Assembly (NCBI GenBank): GCA_026393335.1
Contig: JAPLAJ010000076.1
Span: 1-12,058, forward strand
Reading direction: 5' to 3'
From: Rhodoluna sp.
GTDB taxonomy: Bacteria > Actinomycetota > Actinomycetes > Actinomycetales > Microbacteriaceae
Length of the DNA stretch: 12,058 nucleotides
A program made the position numbers and the translations under genes. The notes beneath the pieces are model-generated. The model saw only the letters and a list, made by a program, of their open reading frames with translations, did no database searches and had not been told where the DNA came from. This document shows positions 1 to 6,263 of this stretch, piece after piece. How positions within the stretch are numbered: position 1 is the stretch's first letter; every line of letters begins with the position of its first letter.

Positions 1-1098
1 GTCAAGAACAAAGTTGCCGAGCTGAACATTCCAGGCTTCAAGAACAAGGTTGCCTCTGTAATCAATAACGCATACATAGCTAAAGAAACTAGATCTAACC
101 CAGATGTTGGATCTGCTGCTTTCTGGCAGAACTGGTTAGATCTCTTCTTCCCACAAAGAACCCAAGCGTTAACAGTGTTCCTGAATACCCGTAACCCTGA
201 GGCACCAACTCTAAGTATCAATGGGCCAAGCACCGTTGGAAGTACATTGAAGGCTGTGGCTAGCACTTGGGATTACACAGCAACGCTTAGCTATCAGTGG
301 TTGAAAAACTCGCAGCCAATAGCCAATGCCACAGGAACTGACTACACACTTTCTTCAGCCGATGCGAACTCATTGATTTCAGTAAGGGTGAGCTCTTCAA
401 AGGGTTCACTCCCGTCGGCTTCTACTACCTCGGTAGCGGTGTTGGTATCGAATCCTCAACTACCATCAGCATCAATAACCGGTGATGCTCGAGTAGGTGC
501 AACTCTGGTTGGTAATCCGATTGCAAACGGCACAACTTCTGTAAGTTACAAATGGTACCGAGATGGAAGGCTGATTTCTGGATCCACTGGGGCTACCTAC
601 ATACCAACAATTTCTGATTTACAAAAATCTATTTCACTTGTTACTACAGTTACCCAACCTGGATATCCTGTAGCCGTTTCATCAAGCTCTGCCCGACTTA
701 TCGGTTTAGGAGTTTTGACTAAACCAGATCTCTCGTTAGCTGGAGTTGCAGCTACTGGAAACACTTTACTTATCAACGCACAGATTCCTGTCGGGGCGAA
801 AGCAACATATCAATGGCTAAGAGATGGCCAGCTAATCACAGGATCTACAAGAACCGAATACAAAGTTAGAGCTGAAGATATGAACACTGTGATTACTGCG
901 AAAATCAATCTGACTCGAACTGGTTACTCACCTAGTTCAGTAACCAGTGTTGGACTAAGAGCTGTGGCAGGTGAGCTAAAAGAGCCCGACTCCAACTATT
1001 TCTGGAATAGCTTCAGTCAACAAAACACTTTCTGGGCAGTTAGGTTCATGGGATTCTGGAGTCAAGTTCACTTACCAGTGGCTACGAAATGGTGTTGA
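1..1098 (+). CDS. Secreted Ig-like repeat protein, 5'-truncated and frameshifted
   Basis: The frame is open from base 1, so the true start lies left of the window. An internal GTG at 175 is not a credible start because coding continues upstream of it. The first ~65 codons are not a family I recognise; they include a KNKVA motif repeated 12 residues apart and a Trp/Phe-rich stretch (codons 41-50). From 196 on, the protein consists of ~86-88-residue Ig-like repeats, each with a core of the form Y-x-W-x-x-[DN]-G/S, then I-x-x-[AS]-T/G, then Y near a D, then a V/I-rich strand and often GY. Repeats of this form are common at the C-termini of large actinobacterial surface or secreted proteins. After about 981 this frame loses the repeat pattern and ends at a TGA (1096-1098), while the fourth repeat continues in the next frame. 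There is no LPXTG-type signal or terminal membrane segment, so any anchoring or catalytic domain must lie upstream. Function unknown. Confidence 0.8.
   Translation, partial: VKNKVAELNIPGFKNKVASVINNAYIAKETRSNPDVGSAAFWQNWLDLFFPQRTQALTVFLNTRNPEAPTLSINGPSTVGSTLKAVASTWDYTATLSYQWLKNSQPIANATGTDYTLSSADANSLISVRVSSSKGSLPSASTTSVAVLVSNPQLPSASITGDARVGATLVGNPIANGTTSVSYKWYRDGRLISGSTGATYIPTISDLQKSISLVTTVTQPGYPVAVSSSSARLIGLGVLTKPDLSLAGVAATGNTLLINAQIPVGAKATYQWLRDGQLITGSTRTEYKVRAEDMNTVITAKINLTRTGYSPSSVTSVGLRAVAGELKEPDSNYFWNSFSQQNTFWAVRFMGFWSQVHLPVATKWC
2..54 (+). repeat. Short 36-bp-period repeat at window edge
   Basis: Bases 2-18 and 38-54 match at 16 of 17 positions and are 36 bp (12 codons) apart. They encode VKNKVA and FKNKVA. 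The near identity at DNA level suggests a recent tandem duplication, or the last two units of a longer array cut off by the window edge. Confidence 0.5.
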
Positions 1099-1231
1099 GA
1101 TCTCTGGTGCAACAGCAAAAACCTATCGAGTAGCTTCTATCGATATTGGAAAGCAGCTAGTTTTCCGAATCAGAGCAACCAAAGATGGCTATAAAACTCT
1201 AGTCCTGAGTTCTGGTGCGCTTAGCGTCAAC
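196..1231 (+). repeat. Four Ig-like protein repeats
   Basis: The repeats lie at about 196-453, 454-717, 718-981 and, after the frameshift, 983-1231, with a period of 83-88 codons. Each contains a YQWL/YKWY core: SYQWLKN, SYKWYRDG, TYQWLRDG and TYQWLRNG. The DNA has diverged between copies, so the repeats are old rather than a recent tandem expansion. Confidence 0.75.
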
Positions 1232-1234
1232 TAG
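983..1234 (+). pseudogene. Out-of-frame fourth Ig-like repeat of the preceding gene
   Basis: Reading frame 2 from 983 gives SPTPTISG, a glycine-rich strand, then YQWLRNGVEISGATAKTY, ATKDGY and a TAG stop at 1232-1234. This aligns strand for strand with the three upstream repeats, whereas the upstream gene's own frame here gives unrelated sequence. The stretch is therefore the natural C-terminus of the same protein, displaced by +1. A single extra A in the AAAA run at 978-981 (or an extra C at 985-987) explains the shift. It could be a real mutation, a sequencing or assembly error, or, less likely, programmed frameshifting. The stop lies 3 bases from the stop of the convergent permease gene. 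Confidence 0.8.
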
Positions 1235-1237
1235 TTT

Positions 1238-2212
1238 CTAAAACAGTGAGCTAAACATTGTTGACATGAAAATGTAAATTGGTATTCCAACTAACAAGTT
1301 GAATGGGAATGTCACACCGATGCTTGCAGTAAGTGGAAGAGATCCATTCGCCTTAGGCAATGCTATGGAAACCGTTGCAGGAGCAGCAATATAAGAAGCG
1401 CTTCCCGCTAACACAGCAAGTATCGTGCTACCGCCAATCGAGAGTCCACATAGGGTACCCAAAAGCGCACCAAGTGTTCCTGCAAAAATTGGGAAAGCAA
1501 TGGCAAAGACAAACACCGGCAGCCCAACGTGCTTAATCTCATTCCAGTTTGAACCTGCAATGTAACCAAGGTTTAGAAGGAACAAAGCTAATAGACCACT
1601 CTGAGTGTCGACAAAGAATGGGACAACACTTTCATAACCAGATTCACTAGTTACTACACCCAATAAAAGACCACCGGTTAGAAGTAAGACGGTCTTACCA
1701 AATAGAACTTCTGTTGCTGTTTCTCTCCAGTTCACTCTTGATTGTGAAGCTCTTGATCCAAGATAAACACCGACTACCAAACCTGGTATTTCTAACAAAG
1801 TAAGAAGCGCTGTTGCAAAACCTTCGACTTGAATTCCTGTGTTCTCTAAATACAGCAAAGCAGCTGTGAAGGTCACAAGAGAAGTCGAACCATAGTGCGC
1901 AGCAAAGGCTCCTCGGTCATCGACGCTGAGAGCTTTCACTCTTGCTAAAACATAGAAAGCAATAACAGGAATGATAAAACCAAGAGCCAAAGTTACAGAT
2001 GCCGCTGGTAAGAAGCTTTCGATGGTTACACCCTTGAGTGAGTGCCCACCTTTGATGCCGATACCCAACAAGAGATAAACAGAGATGAATTGATAGACCG
2101 GTTCAGGAATTCTGATATCACTCTTGAGTCTTGCAGCCAAGAATCCCAACAAGAAACACAGTGCAACCACTGAGGTGAGGTTAGCTTGAGCTATTGACCA
2201 GTCGATCTCCAT
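1238..2212 (-). CDS. SbtA-type sodium-dependent bicarbonate permease
   Basis: A 324-residue polytopic membrane protein. It resembles the SbtA family (DUF897), which imports bicarbonate with sodium across the cytoplasmic membrane. Support includes an N-terminal helix followed by RIPEPVYQFI and LLGIGIKGG (residues ~34-56), a GSTS motif at ~108-111, and EIPGLV at ~141. Near the C-terminus AGSASYIAAPAT (~269-280) and GVTFPFNLLVGIPIYIF (~299-315) match the best conserved part of cyanobacterial SbtA. About ten hydrophobic segments are visible, in line with the family's 10-TM fold. The ATG lies 21 bp after the VOC gene's stop. Upstream there is only a weak purine stretch (AAGAAAG), so translation may depend on the upstream gene. 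No SbtB (PII-like) partner lies next to it. The family match is firm; bicarbonate as substrate in this organism is inferred. Confidence 0.85.
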   Translation of the reverse strand: MEIDWSIAQANLTSVVALCFLLGFLAARLKSDIRIPEPVYQFISVYLLLGIGIKGGHSLKGVTIESFLPAASVTLALGFIIPVIAFYVLARVKALSVDDRGAFAAHYGSTSLVTFTAALLYLENTGIQVEGFATALLTLLEIPGLVVGVYLGSRASQSRVNWRETATEVLFGKTVLLLTGGLLLGVVTSESGYESVVPFFVDTQSGLLALFLLNLGYIAGSNWNEIKHVGLPVFVFAIAFPIFAGTLGALLGTLCGLSIGGSTILAVLAGSASYIAAPATVSIALPKANGSLPLTASIGVTFPFNLLVGIPIYIFMSTMFSSLF

Positions 2213-2233
2213 AAGATTTACTTTCTTTTTGCT

Positions 2234-2584
2234 TTAGAGGCCTTCGCGAACCTGAATAATGTTTCCATCAGGATCGTTGCCATCGGCGTAGCTCCAGTTG
2301 TTGTGTTCTTGAACTTCACTCTTTATTCGACCACCTGTGCGACCAGCAGCCAGACGAGCGTTATCGATGCTGTGAACTTCAAAGACAGGTTTAATTGGGT
2401 TATCTTCACCCATGGTTGGCTCTGTTCTGAATTCCTCAGGTAAAAGATGTATCAAAACTTCATTGCCTAGACCAGATACGCTAGCGAAACCTTCTGATCG
2501 ATAGGGACTGTTATCTTCAAAAAGAGCTGAATAAAAGCCAACAGATTTTTCTAGATCAGAAACCCAAATCACTACTGTTGTCAT
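2234..2584 (-). CDS. VOC-family (glyoxalase/bleomycin-resistance fold) protein
   Basis: At 116 residues it has the size of a single VOC chain, with two beta-alpha-beta-beta-beta halves. The first half shows VIWVSDLEKSVGFYSALF (residues ~5-22), the typical entry strand plus helix. The second half ends with DGNDPDGNIIQV (~101-112), the classic VOC closing signature. The position near residues 3-6 that usually holds a metal-ligand His is hydrophobic here (VVIW), and the usual C-terminal metal Glu is not obvious. Metal-dependent glyoxalase activity is therefore doubtful and the substrate cannot be named. The gene starts 3 bases after the sdaA stop and is probably co-transcribed with it. Confidence 0.85.
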   Translation of the reverse strand: MTTVVIWVSDLEKSVGFYSALFEDNSPYRSEGFASVSGLGNEVLIHLLPEEFRTEPTMGEDNPIKPVFEVHSIDNARLAAGRTGGRIKSEVQEHNNWSYADGNDPDGNIIQVREGL

Positions 2585-2587
2585 TTG

Positions 2588-3943
2588 CTAGCACTCCACC
2601 ACATTCACAGCAAGACCACCCAGTGAGGTCTCTTTATACTTACTAGACATATCTAACCCTGTTTGACGCATAGTTTCAATTACAGTGTCCAGGGAGATCT
2701 TGTGACTGCCATCGCCTAGTAGTGAAAGTCGCACCGCGGAGACCGCAGTCCCTGAAGCAATCGCATTTCTTTCAATACAAGGCATCTGCACAAAACCACC
2801 AACAGGATCACAGGTTAGCCCTAGGTTATGCTCCATGGCTATCTCAGCCGCATTCTCTATCTGCTCGACTGTGCCACCTAATACAGCAGCTAATCCAGCT
2901 GCTGCCATAGAACAAGCAGAACCCACCTCTCCCTGACAGCCAGCCTCAGCTCCTGAGATGGATGCATTGCGCTTATAAAGAGAACCAATTGCAGCTGCTG
3001 TGAGCAGGTAGTCCCTGGCAATCAACTTGGAATCAACATCTTTGAACTTCATAGCCCAGTATCCAACCGCTGGGATAATGCCCGCCGCACCATTAGTTGG
3101 AGCGGTGACAACTCTTCTACCTGAAGCGTTCTGCTCATTGACTGCTATCGCATAAGCCTGTAGCCATTCGTTAGAGACCTCGTTTGCATCTGAAACATTA
3201 TTTAGTTGCTCTGCCATATCGGCCGCTCTTCTATCAACTGCTAGATAGCCAGGTAACACACCTTTAGTCTTTAGTCCTTCTTCAATGCACAATTTCATTG
3301 CATTCCATATCGCATCTAGTTTGATATCTAGATCTAATTCACCATGGAGAAAGACTTCGTTAGCAAAAGCTATTTGAGCGATTGTTTTGTTTTCTCGGTT
3401 ACATATCTGCAACAGCTCATCGGCACTTGAGAAATGATATGGAACCTCTGACCTATCAGCTTTATGAATGTGATGATCTGCTTCAACAAAACCACCACCA
3501 ACTGAGTAATAGGTTTGCTCGAGTAAGCTCTCACCATTGGCATCTAAGGCTTGAAATCTCAAACCGTTTGAATGCTTAGGCAATCTAATTAGCGGCTGAA
3601 AACTAAAGTCTTTTTCACTAAATGAAATCTTGTGACCAAGTAATTCAATTGATGAAGATTCAATTGCTTTATCCCATGCGGTTAGCACATGATCTGGATT
3701 ACAGGTCTCTGGTGTTTGGCCATGAAGTCCAGCGACTATGGCATTGGTTGTTCCGTGGCCTGGCCCGGTAGCACCGAGCGATCCGAATAGTTTGACGCTA
3801 ACTCTACTTGTCAGCGACAGCTTGCCTTTAGCATCAACTGCTTCAGCAAAGAGCAACGCTGCTCTCATAGGTCCCACCGTATGCGAACTGGAAGGTCCGA
3901 TTCCGATGGTGAATAAATCTAGCGCCGAGATGTAATCTGGCAT
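2588..3943 (-). CDS. sdaA: L-serine ammonia-lyase (iron-sulfur dependent, single chain)
   Basis: Converts L-serine to pyruvate and ammonia in the cytoplasm, using a [4Fe-4S] cluster. At 451 residues it matches one-chain (type 2) serine dehydratases. The N-terminal beta domain shows LFTIGIGPSSSHTVGPMRAA (residues 10-29) and PGHGTT (61-66). The alpha domain follows, with TAPTNGAAGIIPA (280-292) and GAEAGCQGEVGSACSMAAAG (331-350). Cys336, Cys378 and Cys389 are spaced 42 and 11 apart, as are the cluster ligands of the structurally known Legionella enzyme. The final residue, Cys451, sits 62 after Cys389, again as in that enzyme, whose C-terminal Cys caps the cluster. All key residues are present, so the enzyme should be active. 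It heads the sdaA-VOC-permease unit, 34 bp downstream of the LCP gene. The start is followed by the expected MPDYISALDLF opening. Confidence 0.96.
   Translation of the reverse strand: MPDYISALDLFTIGIGPSSSHTVGPMRAALLFAEAVDAKGKLSLTSRVSVKLFGSLGATGPGHGTTNAIVAGLHGQTPETCNPDHVLTAWDKAIESSSIELLGHKISFSEKDFSFQPLIRLPKHSNGLRFQALDANGESLLEQTYYSVGGGFVEADHHIHKADRSEVPYHFSSADELLQICNRENKTIAQIAFANEVFLHGELDLDIKLDAIWNAMKLCIEEGLKTKGVLPGYLAVDRRAADMAEQLNNVSDANEVSNEWLQAYAIAVNEQNASGRRVVTAPTNGAAGIIPAVGYWAMKFKDVDSKLIARDYLLTAAAIGSLYKRNASISGAEAGCQGEVGSACSMAAAGLAAVLGGTVEQIENAAEIAMEHNLGLTCDPVGGFVQMPCIERNAIASGTAVSAVRLSLLGDGSHKISLDTVIETMRQTGLDMSSKYKETSLGGLAVNVVEC
2594..2600 (-). promoter_or_regulatory. Shine-Dalgarno site of the VOC gene inside the sdaA 3' end
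   Basis: On the minus strand GGTGGAG lies 9 bases before the VOC ATG. It is formed by the Val-Val-Glu codons that precede the last cysteine of SdaA. It supports the 2584 start and translational coupling between the two genes. Confidence 0.6.
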
Positions 3944-3949
3944 GGTTTA

Positions 3950-3955
3950 AGCCTA
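3950..3955 (-). promoter_or_regulatory. Candidate -10 (TAGGCT) for leaderless sdaA
   Basis: TAGGCT fits TANNNT and lies exactly at -12 to -7 of the sdaA ATG, so a transcript could start at the A of the ATG. The overlapping TTAGG could instead act as a modest Shine-Dalgarno sequence. No good -35 hexamer is visible. Confidence 0.4.
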
Positions 3956-3977
3956 ACCAGATTAGAGACCTAAATAG

Positions 3978-5225
3978 TTATTTAGAACAGGTAGTTGTCT
4001 GAGCGTTAGTACCCTGGGCCCAATCAGGTAACGGTTTGACCGTAGGAGTTGGGGTAGGGGTAGGAGTCTTTGACGGAGTTTTACCTGGCTTAGAAGTAGC
4101 ACTCGGTGTAGGGGTAGGAGCAACTTCTGATCCAATACCAGGGTTCTTCACTTCCCCAAGCACGAAAGGCTCATCGTTTTTCATCATGTCGAAAAGAACC
4201 TGTGCTTTTTCATAGTCAGGTAATACTCGACCCTGTAAAGGAGCTGGCAAACCGTAAACAGAAGGCAACTGCAAGAAAGTAATTTTCTTCATTGGAATAT
4301 CTTTTAGCGCATTCGCAACACCCATAAGTGCAGCTGGATCAGAAAGTGTTTTGCTCAAAGTCATGTTTCTAGCAGCAGCCTGGGCAAGGCTGTATAGAGC
4401 GACAGGGTTGTTCAATATGTCTTTGCTCTTTAGTTTTCTAACTAGAGAGGTTAGGTAAACCTGCTGGTTGCTAATACGTCCTAGGTCAGATCCATCGCCA
4501 ACACCATGTCTGGTTCTAAGGAATTGAAGTGCCTGCACACCTTGAAGGTTGTGCATACCCTTCTTTAGATATGTGTTTGTGTATTCGTCTTCGATATCTT
4601 CAGCAACACAAACTTCAACACCACCAACAGCATTAGAAAGTTCAATCACGCCGTTGAAGTCAACCATTGCTAGATAAGGAATATCTAAACCAGTTAGAAG
4701 CTCAACGGTTAGAAGCGTGCAACCAGGTCCACCGTTAGCAATAGTTGCGTTGATTTGGCCAAGGCTCTGCGGAAGGTATCCAGGTCCACCTGTTGTGCTT
4801 GGACATTTAGGCCAAGGAAGCATTGTGTCTCGAGGGAAAGATAGACCAACGGCACTTTCTCTGTCTGCTGAAATGTGAAGCAAAATAATTACGTCGGCTA
4901 GGTTTCCACCGGTGTCACCGAAGGCTGAGTTTCCAGCACCTGATCTGGTATCGCTACCAACAAGAAGAATATTTATAGGGCCATCGATTGGTGGGATAAC
5001 TCTATCCTCGCCATCTAAGCCAGGAACTTCAATCTGATGACGGCTGAGCTCGCTAGCCAATTGAATTGCTGAAACAGTTGTGACAGTCACGGTGGAGACC
5101 AGGATCACCACAAGGGCTTTGGCCAAGACACCAAGAATGGATCTTGATCTTCCGGCTGCGTGAATGTTGCCGTGACGTGCAACAGCACGATCAAGCTTTA
5201 CTTGCTTCTTCGACTTCTCAGACAA
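3978..5225 (-). CDS. LytR-CpsA-Psr (LCP) family envelope protein
   Basis: LCP proteins transfer undecaprenyl-linked glycopolymers (teichoic acid-like or other wall polysaccharide) onto peptidoglycan outside the membrane. This 415-residue protein has a basic cytoplasmic N-terminus, one membrane helix at ~30-54, and an extracellular LCP domain at ~84-320. Visible family motifs are NILLVGSDTRSG (85-96), SFPRDT (129-134), and FLRTRHG with DLGRISNQQ (235-255), which supply the conserved Arg/Asp pyrophosphate-binding residues. Cys141, Cys169 and Cys206 may form a disulfide. A Thr-Pro-rich tail (~369-400) follows, probably a flexible wall-spanning linker. No LytR_C domain is seen. The start is TTG, chosen because AAGGGG lies 8 bases upstream and no better start precedes the membrane helix. 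The gene lies 49 bp downstream of tRNA-Ser. Confidence 0.93.
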   Translation of the reverse strand: MSEKSKKQVKLDRAVARHGNIHAAGRSRSILGVLAKALVVILVSTVTVTTVSAIQLASELSRHQIEVPGLDGEDRVIPPIDGPINILLVGSDTRSGAGNSAFGDTGGNLADVIILLHISADRESAVGLSFPRDTMLPWPKCPSTTGGPGYLPQSLGQINATIANGGPGCTLLTVELLTGLDIPYLAMVDFNGVIELSNAVGGVEVCVAEDIEDEYTNTYLKKGMHNLQGVQALQFLRTRHGVGDGSDLGRISNQQVYLTSLVRKLKSKDILNNPVALYSLAQAAARNMTLSKTLSDPAALMGVANALKDIPMKKITFLQLPSVYGLPAPLQGRVLPDYEKAQVLFDMMKNDEPFVLGEVKNPGIGSEVAPTPTPSATSKPGKTPSKTPTPTPTPTVKPLPDWAQGTNAQTTTCSK

Positions 5226-5233
5226 TTCGTAAA

Positions 5234-5239
5234 CCCCTT
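5234..5239 (-). promoter_or_regulatory. Shine-Dalgarno site supporting the TTG start of the LCP gene
   Basis: AAGGGG on the minus strand ends 8 bases before the TTG at 5225. This is good spacing and is the reason for accepting the non-ATG start. Confidence 0.6.
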
Positions 5240-5274
5240 AAATTGAGTTGGCTTGAGTCTTAGTTAGACAAAAC

Positions 5275-5362
5275 TGGCGGAGGCCGTGGGATTCGAACCC
5301 ACGGAACCTTTCAGTTCACTAGTTTTCAAGACTAGCTCCTTCGGCCGCTCGGACAGACCTCC
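5275..5362 (-). tRNA. tRNA-Ser (anticodon UGA)
   Basis: Read on the minus strand, it starts GGAGGTC and closes with GGCCTCC, a 7-bp acceptor stem with one T-G wobble. A discriminator G and a genome-encoded CCA (5275-5277) follow. The anticodon arm is CTAGT-CTTGAAA-ACTAG, giving anticodon TGA, which reads UCA and other UCN codons. The T arm is CCGTGGGTTCGAATCCCACGG. The long variable arm (about GTGAACTGAAAGGTT) marks a class II tRNA, as expected for serine. It lies upstream of the LCP gene and downstream of the serS-HAD genes on the same strand. Confidence 0.97.
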
Positions 5363-5369
5363 GTTGAAT

Positions 5370-5396
5370 AGTCTAACCAATGCTCAGTGGTTTCAA
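5370..5396 (-). promoter_or_regulatory. Candidate promoter of tRNA-Ser
   Basis: On the minus strand TTGAAA (5391-5396) is followed, after 15 bp, by TAGACT (5370-5375), which ends 7 bases before the tRNA 5' end. The hexamers resemble housekeeping -35 and -10 elements. The spacer is shorter than the usual 17, so confidence is limited. Confidence 0.4.
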
Positions 5397-5429
5397 AAAT
5401 ACGCTGTGAACCTGCGATAAGGCTGATAG

Positions 5430-6260
5430 CTAGCTTTGGGTATAGATAATGCCCTCAAGGCCAGATAAAACCTTGGCAACACCGTGTTCTTCTACGCTTG
5501 CTGTGACTACTGTGGCTGCTTGTTTCACTTCATCTGGACCCTGGCCCATAGCGAAAGAGAACCCTCCGCCTTCATTAGCCCACTCAAACATTGAGATATC
5601 GTTACGGCCATCACCAATAGTGATCACTCTGTTTCTAGGAATATTGAGGGATTTTCTTCGCTGCTCTAAAGCACTGGCCTTGGTCACACCTTGAGGAGAA
5701 ATATCCAACCAGGCTGTGTAACCAATTGCATATGAGACTGAATGCAAACCAACTGATTCGACTATCTCTAGAAAGTCATTCACATTCTGTTCAGGAGATA
5801 AAACAACAACTCGACTTACTTCACCGTGCATGAGTTGGTCAAGTGGAGTCTCGACGTTTTTTGCACCTAATGCATAAGCAGGAAAAGGTTTGTGAAATCT
5901 GTATGTGCCATCAACATCTTCAACTGCAAAGTGTGCATCAGGAAGTTTTTCTATTAGCTGAGATAAAACAGGAGCTGGATCAAAGCCAATTACTTCTCTG
6001 ACCACGTATCCCTTTGAGTCTTGTTTATCTATCTCAATGGTCACTGCACCATTTGAACAAACAACATGACCTTGTTCAATCCCAACATCTTGAACCACAG
6101 GAAAAGCATTAGCCGCTGCTCGACCAGTTGCAACAACAACATGGTGACCTAGGTCTCGAACTCTGGTTACTTCTCTTATAACCTCTGGAGCTAAAAAGCC
6201 ATCGTCATGCACCAAAGTGCCATCGATGTCGATAGCTATGAGCCAAGGTTCTTGGGTCAA
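5430..6260 (-). CDS. Cof-type HAD-superfamily (subclass IIB) phosphatase
   Basis: A 276-residue cytoplasmic phosphohydrolase with all four HAD motifs. Motif I is DIDGTLV (nucleophile Asp11, acid/base Asp13). Motif II is ATGR with Thr45. The Lys of GVTKASAL (Lys194) is motif III, and GDGRNDIS (Asp217, Asp221) is motif IV. The region between motifs II and III (~residues 85-190) is the C2B cap typical of Cof/YidA proteins, which hydrolyse sugar phosphates or flavin mononucleotide; the substrate cannot be told from sequence. The start is TTG, 3 bases after the serS stop, preceded by GAAGAAGAG at 6268-6276, which is formed by the last serS codons. It is probably co-transcribed with serS. Confidence 0.93.
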   Translation of the reverse strand: MTQEPWLIAIDIDGTLVHDDGFLAPEVIREVTRVRDLGHHVVVATGRAAANAFPVVQDVGIEQGHVVCSNGAVTIEIDKQDSKGYVVREVIGFDPAPVLSQLIEKLPDAHFAVEDVDGTYRFHKPFPAYALGAKNVETPLDQLMHGEVSRVVVLSPEQNVNDFLEIVESVGLHSVSYAIGYTAWLDISPQGVTKASALEQRRKSLNIPRNRVITIGDGRNDISMFEWANEGGGFSFAMGQGPDEVKQAATVVTASVEEHGVAKVLSGLEGIIYTQS

Positions 6261-6263
6261 CGC

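Noticed and set aside
1098..1234. Programmed +1 frameshifting as the normal way to make the Ig protein
   Set aside because: No slippery site with a rare codon or stop plus stimulatory structure is evident at the junction. A simple one-base insertion or error explains it better.
1232..1240. Shared bidirectional terminator between the convergent Ig and permease genes
   Set aside because: Only 3 bases separate the stops, and no inverted repeat with flanking A/T tracts is visible there.
2234..2584. Bleomycin resistance or lactoylglutathione lyase activity for the VOC protein
   Set aside because: The fold fits, but the usual metal-ligand positions are not filled and the context gives no substrate.
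5226..5274. Hairpin after tRNA-Ser (GTCT/AGAC) as a terminator
   Set aside because: The stem has only four base pairs and no T-tract follows.
5397..5417. CGC/GCG hairpin followed by TATTTTT downstream of the HAD gene
   Set aside because: Only three contiguous pairs and a mismatch; too weak to call a terminator.
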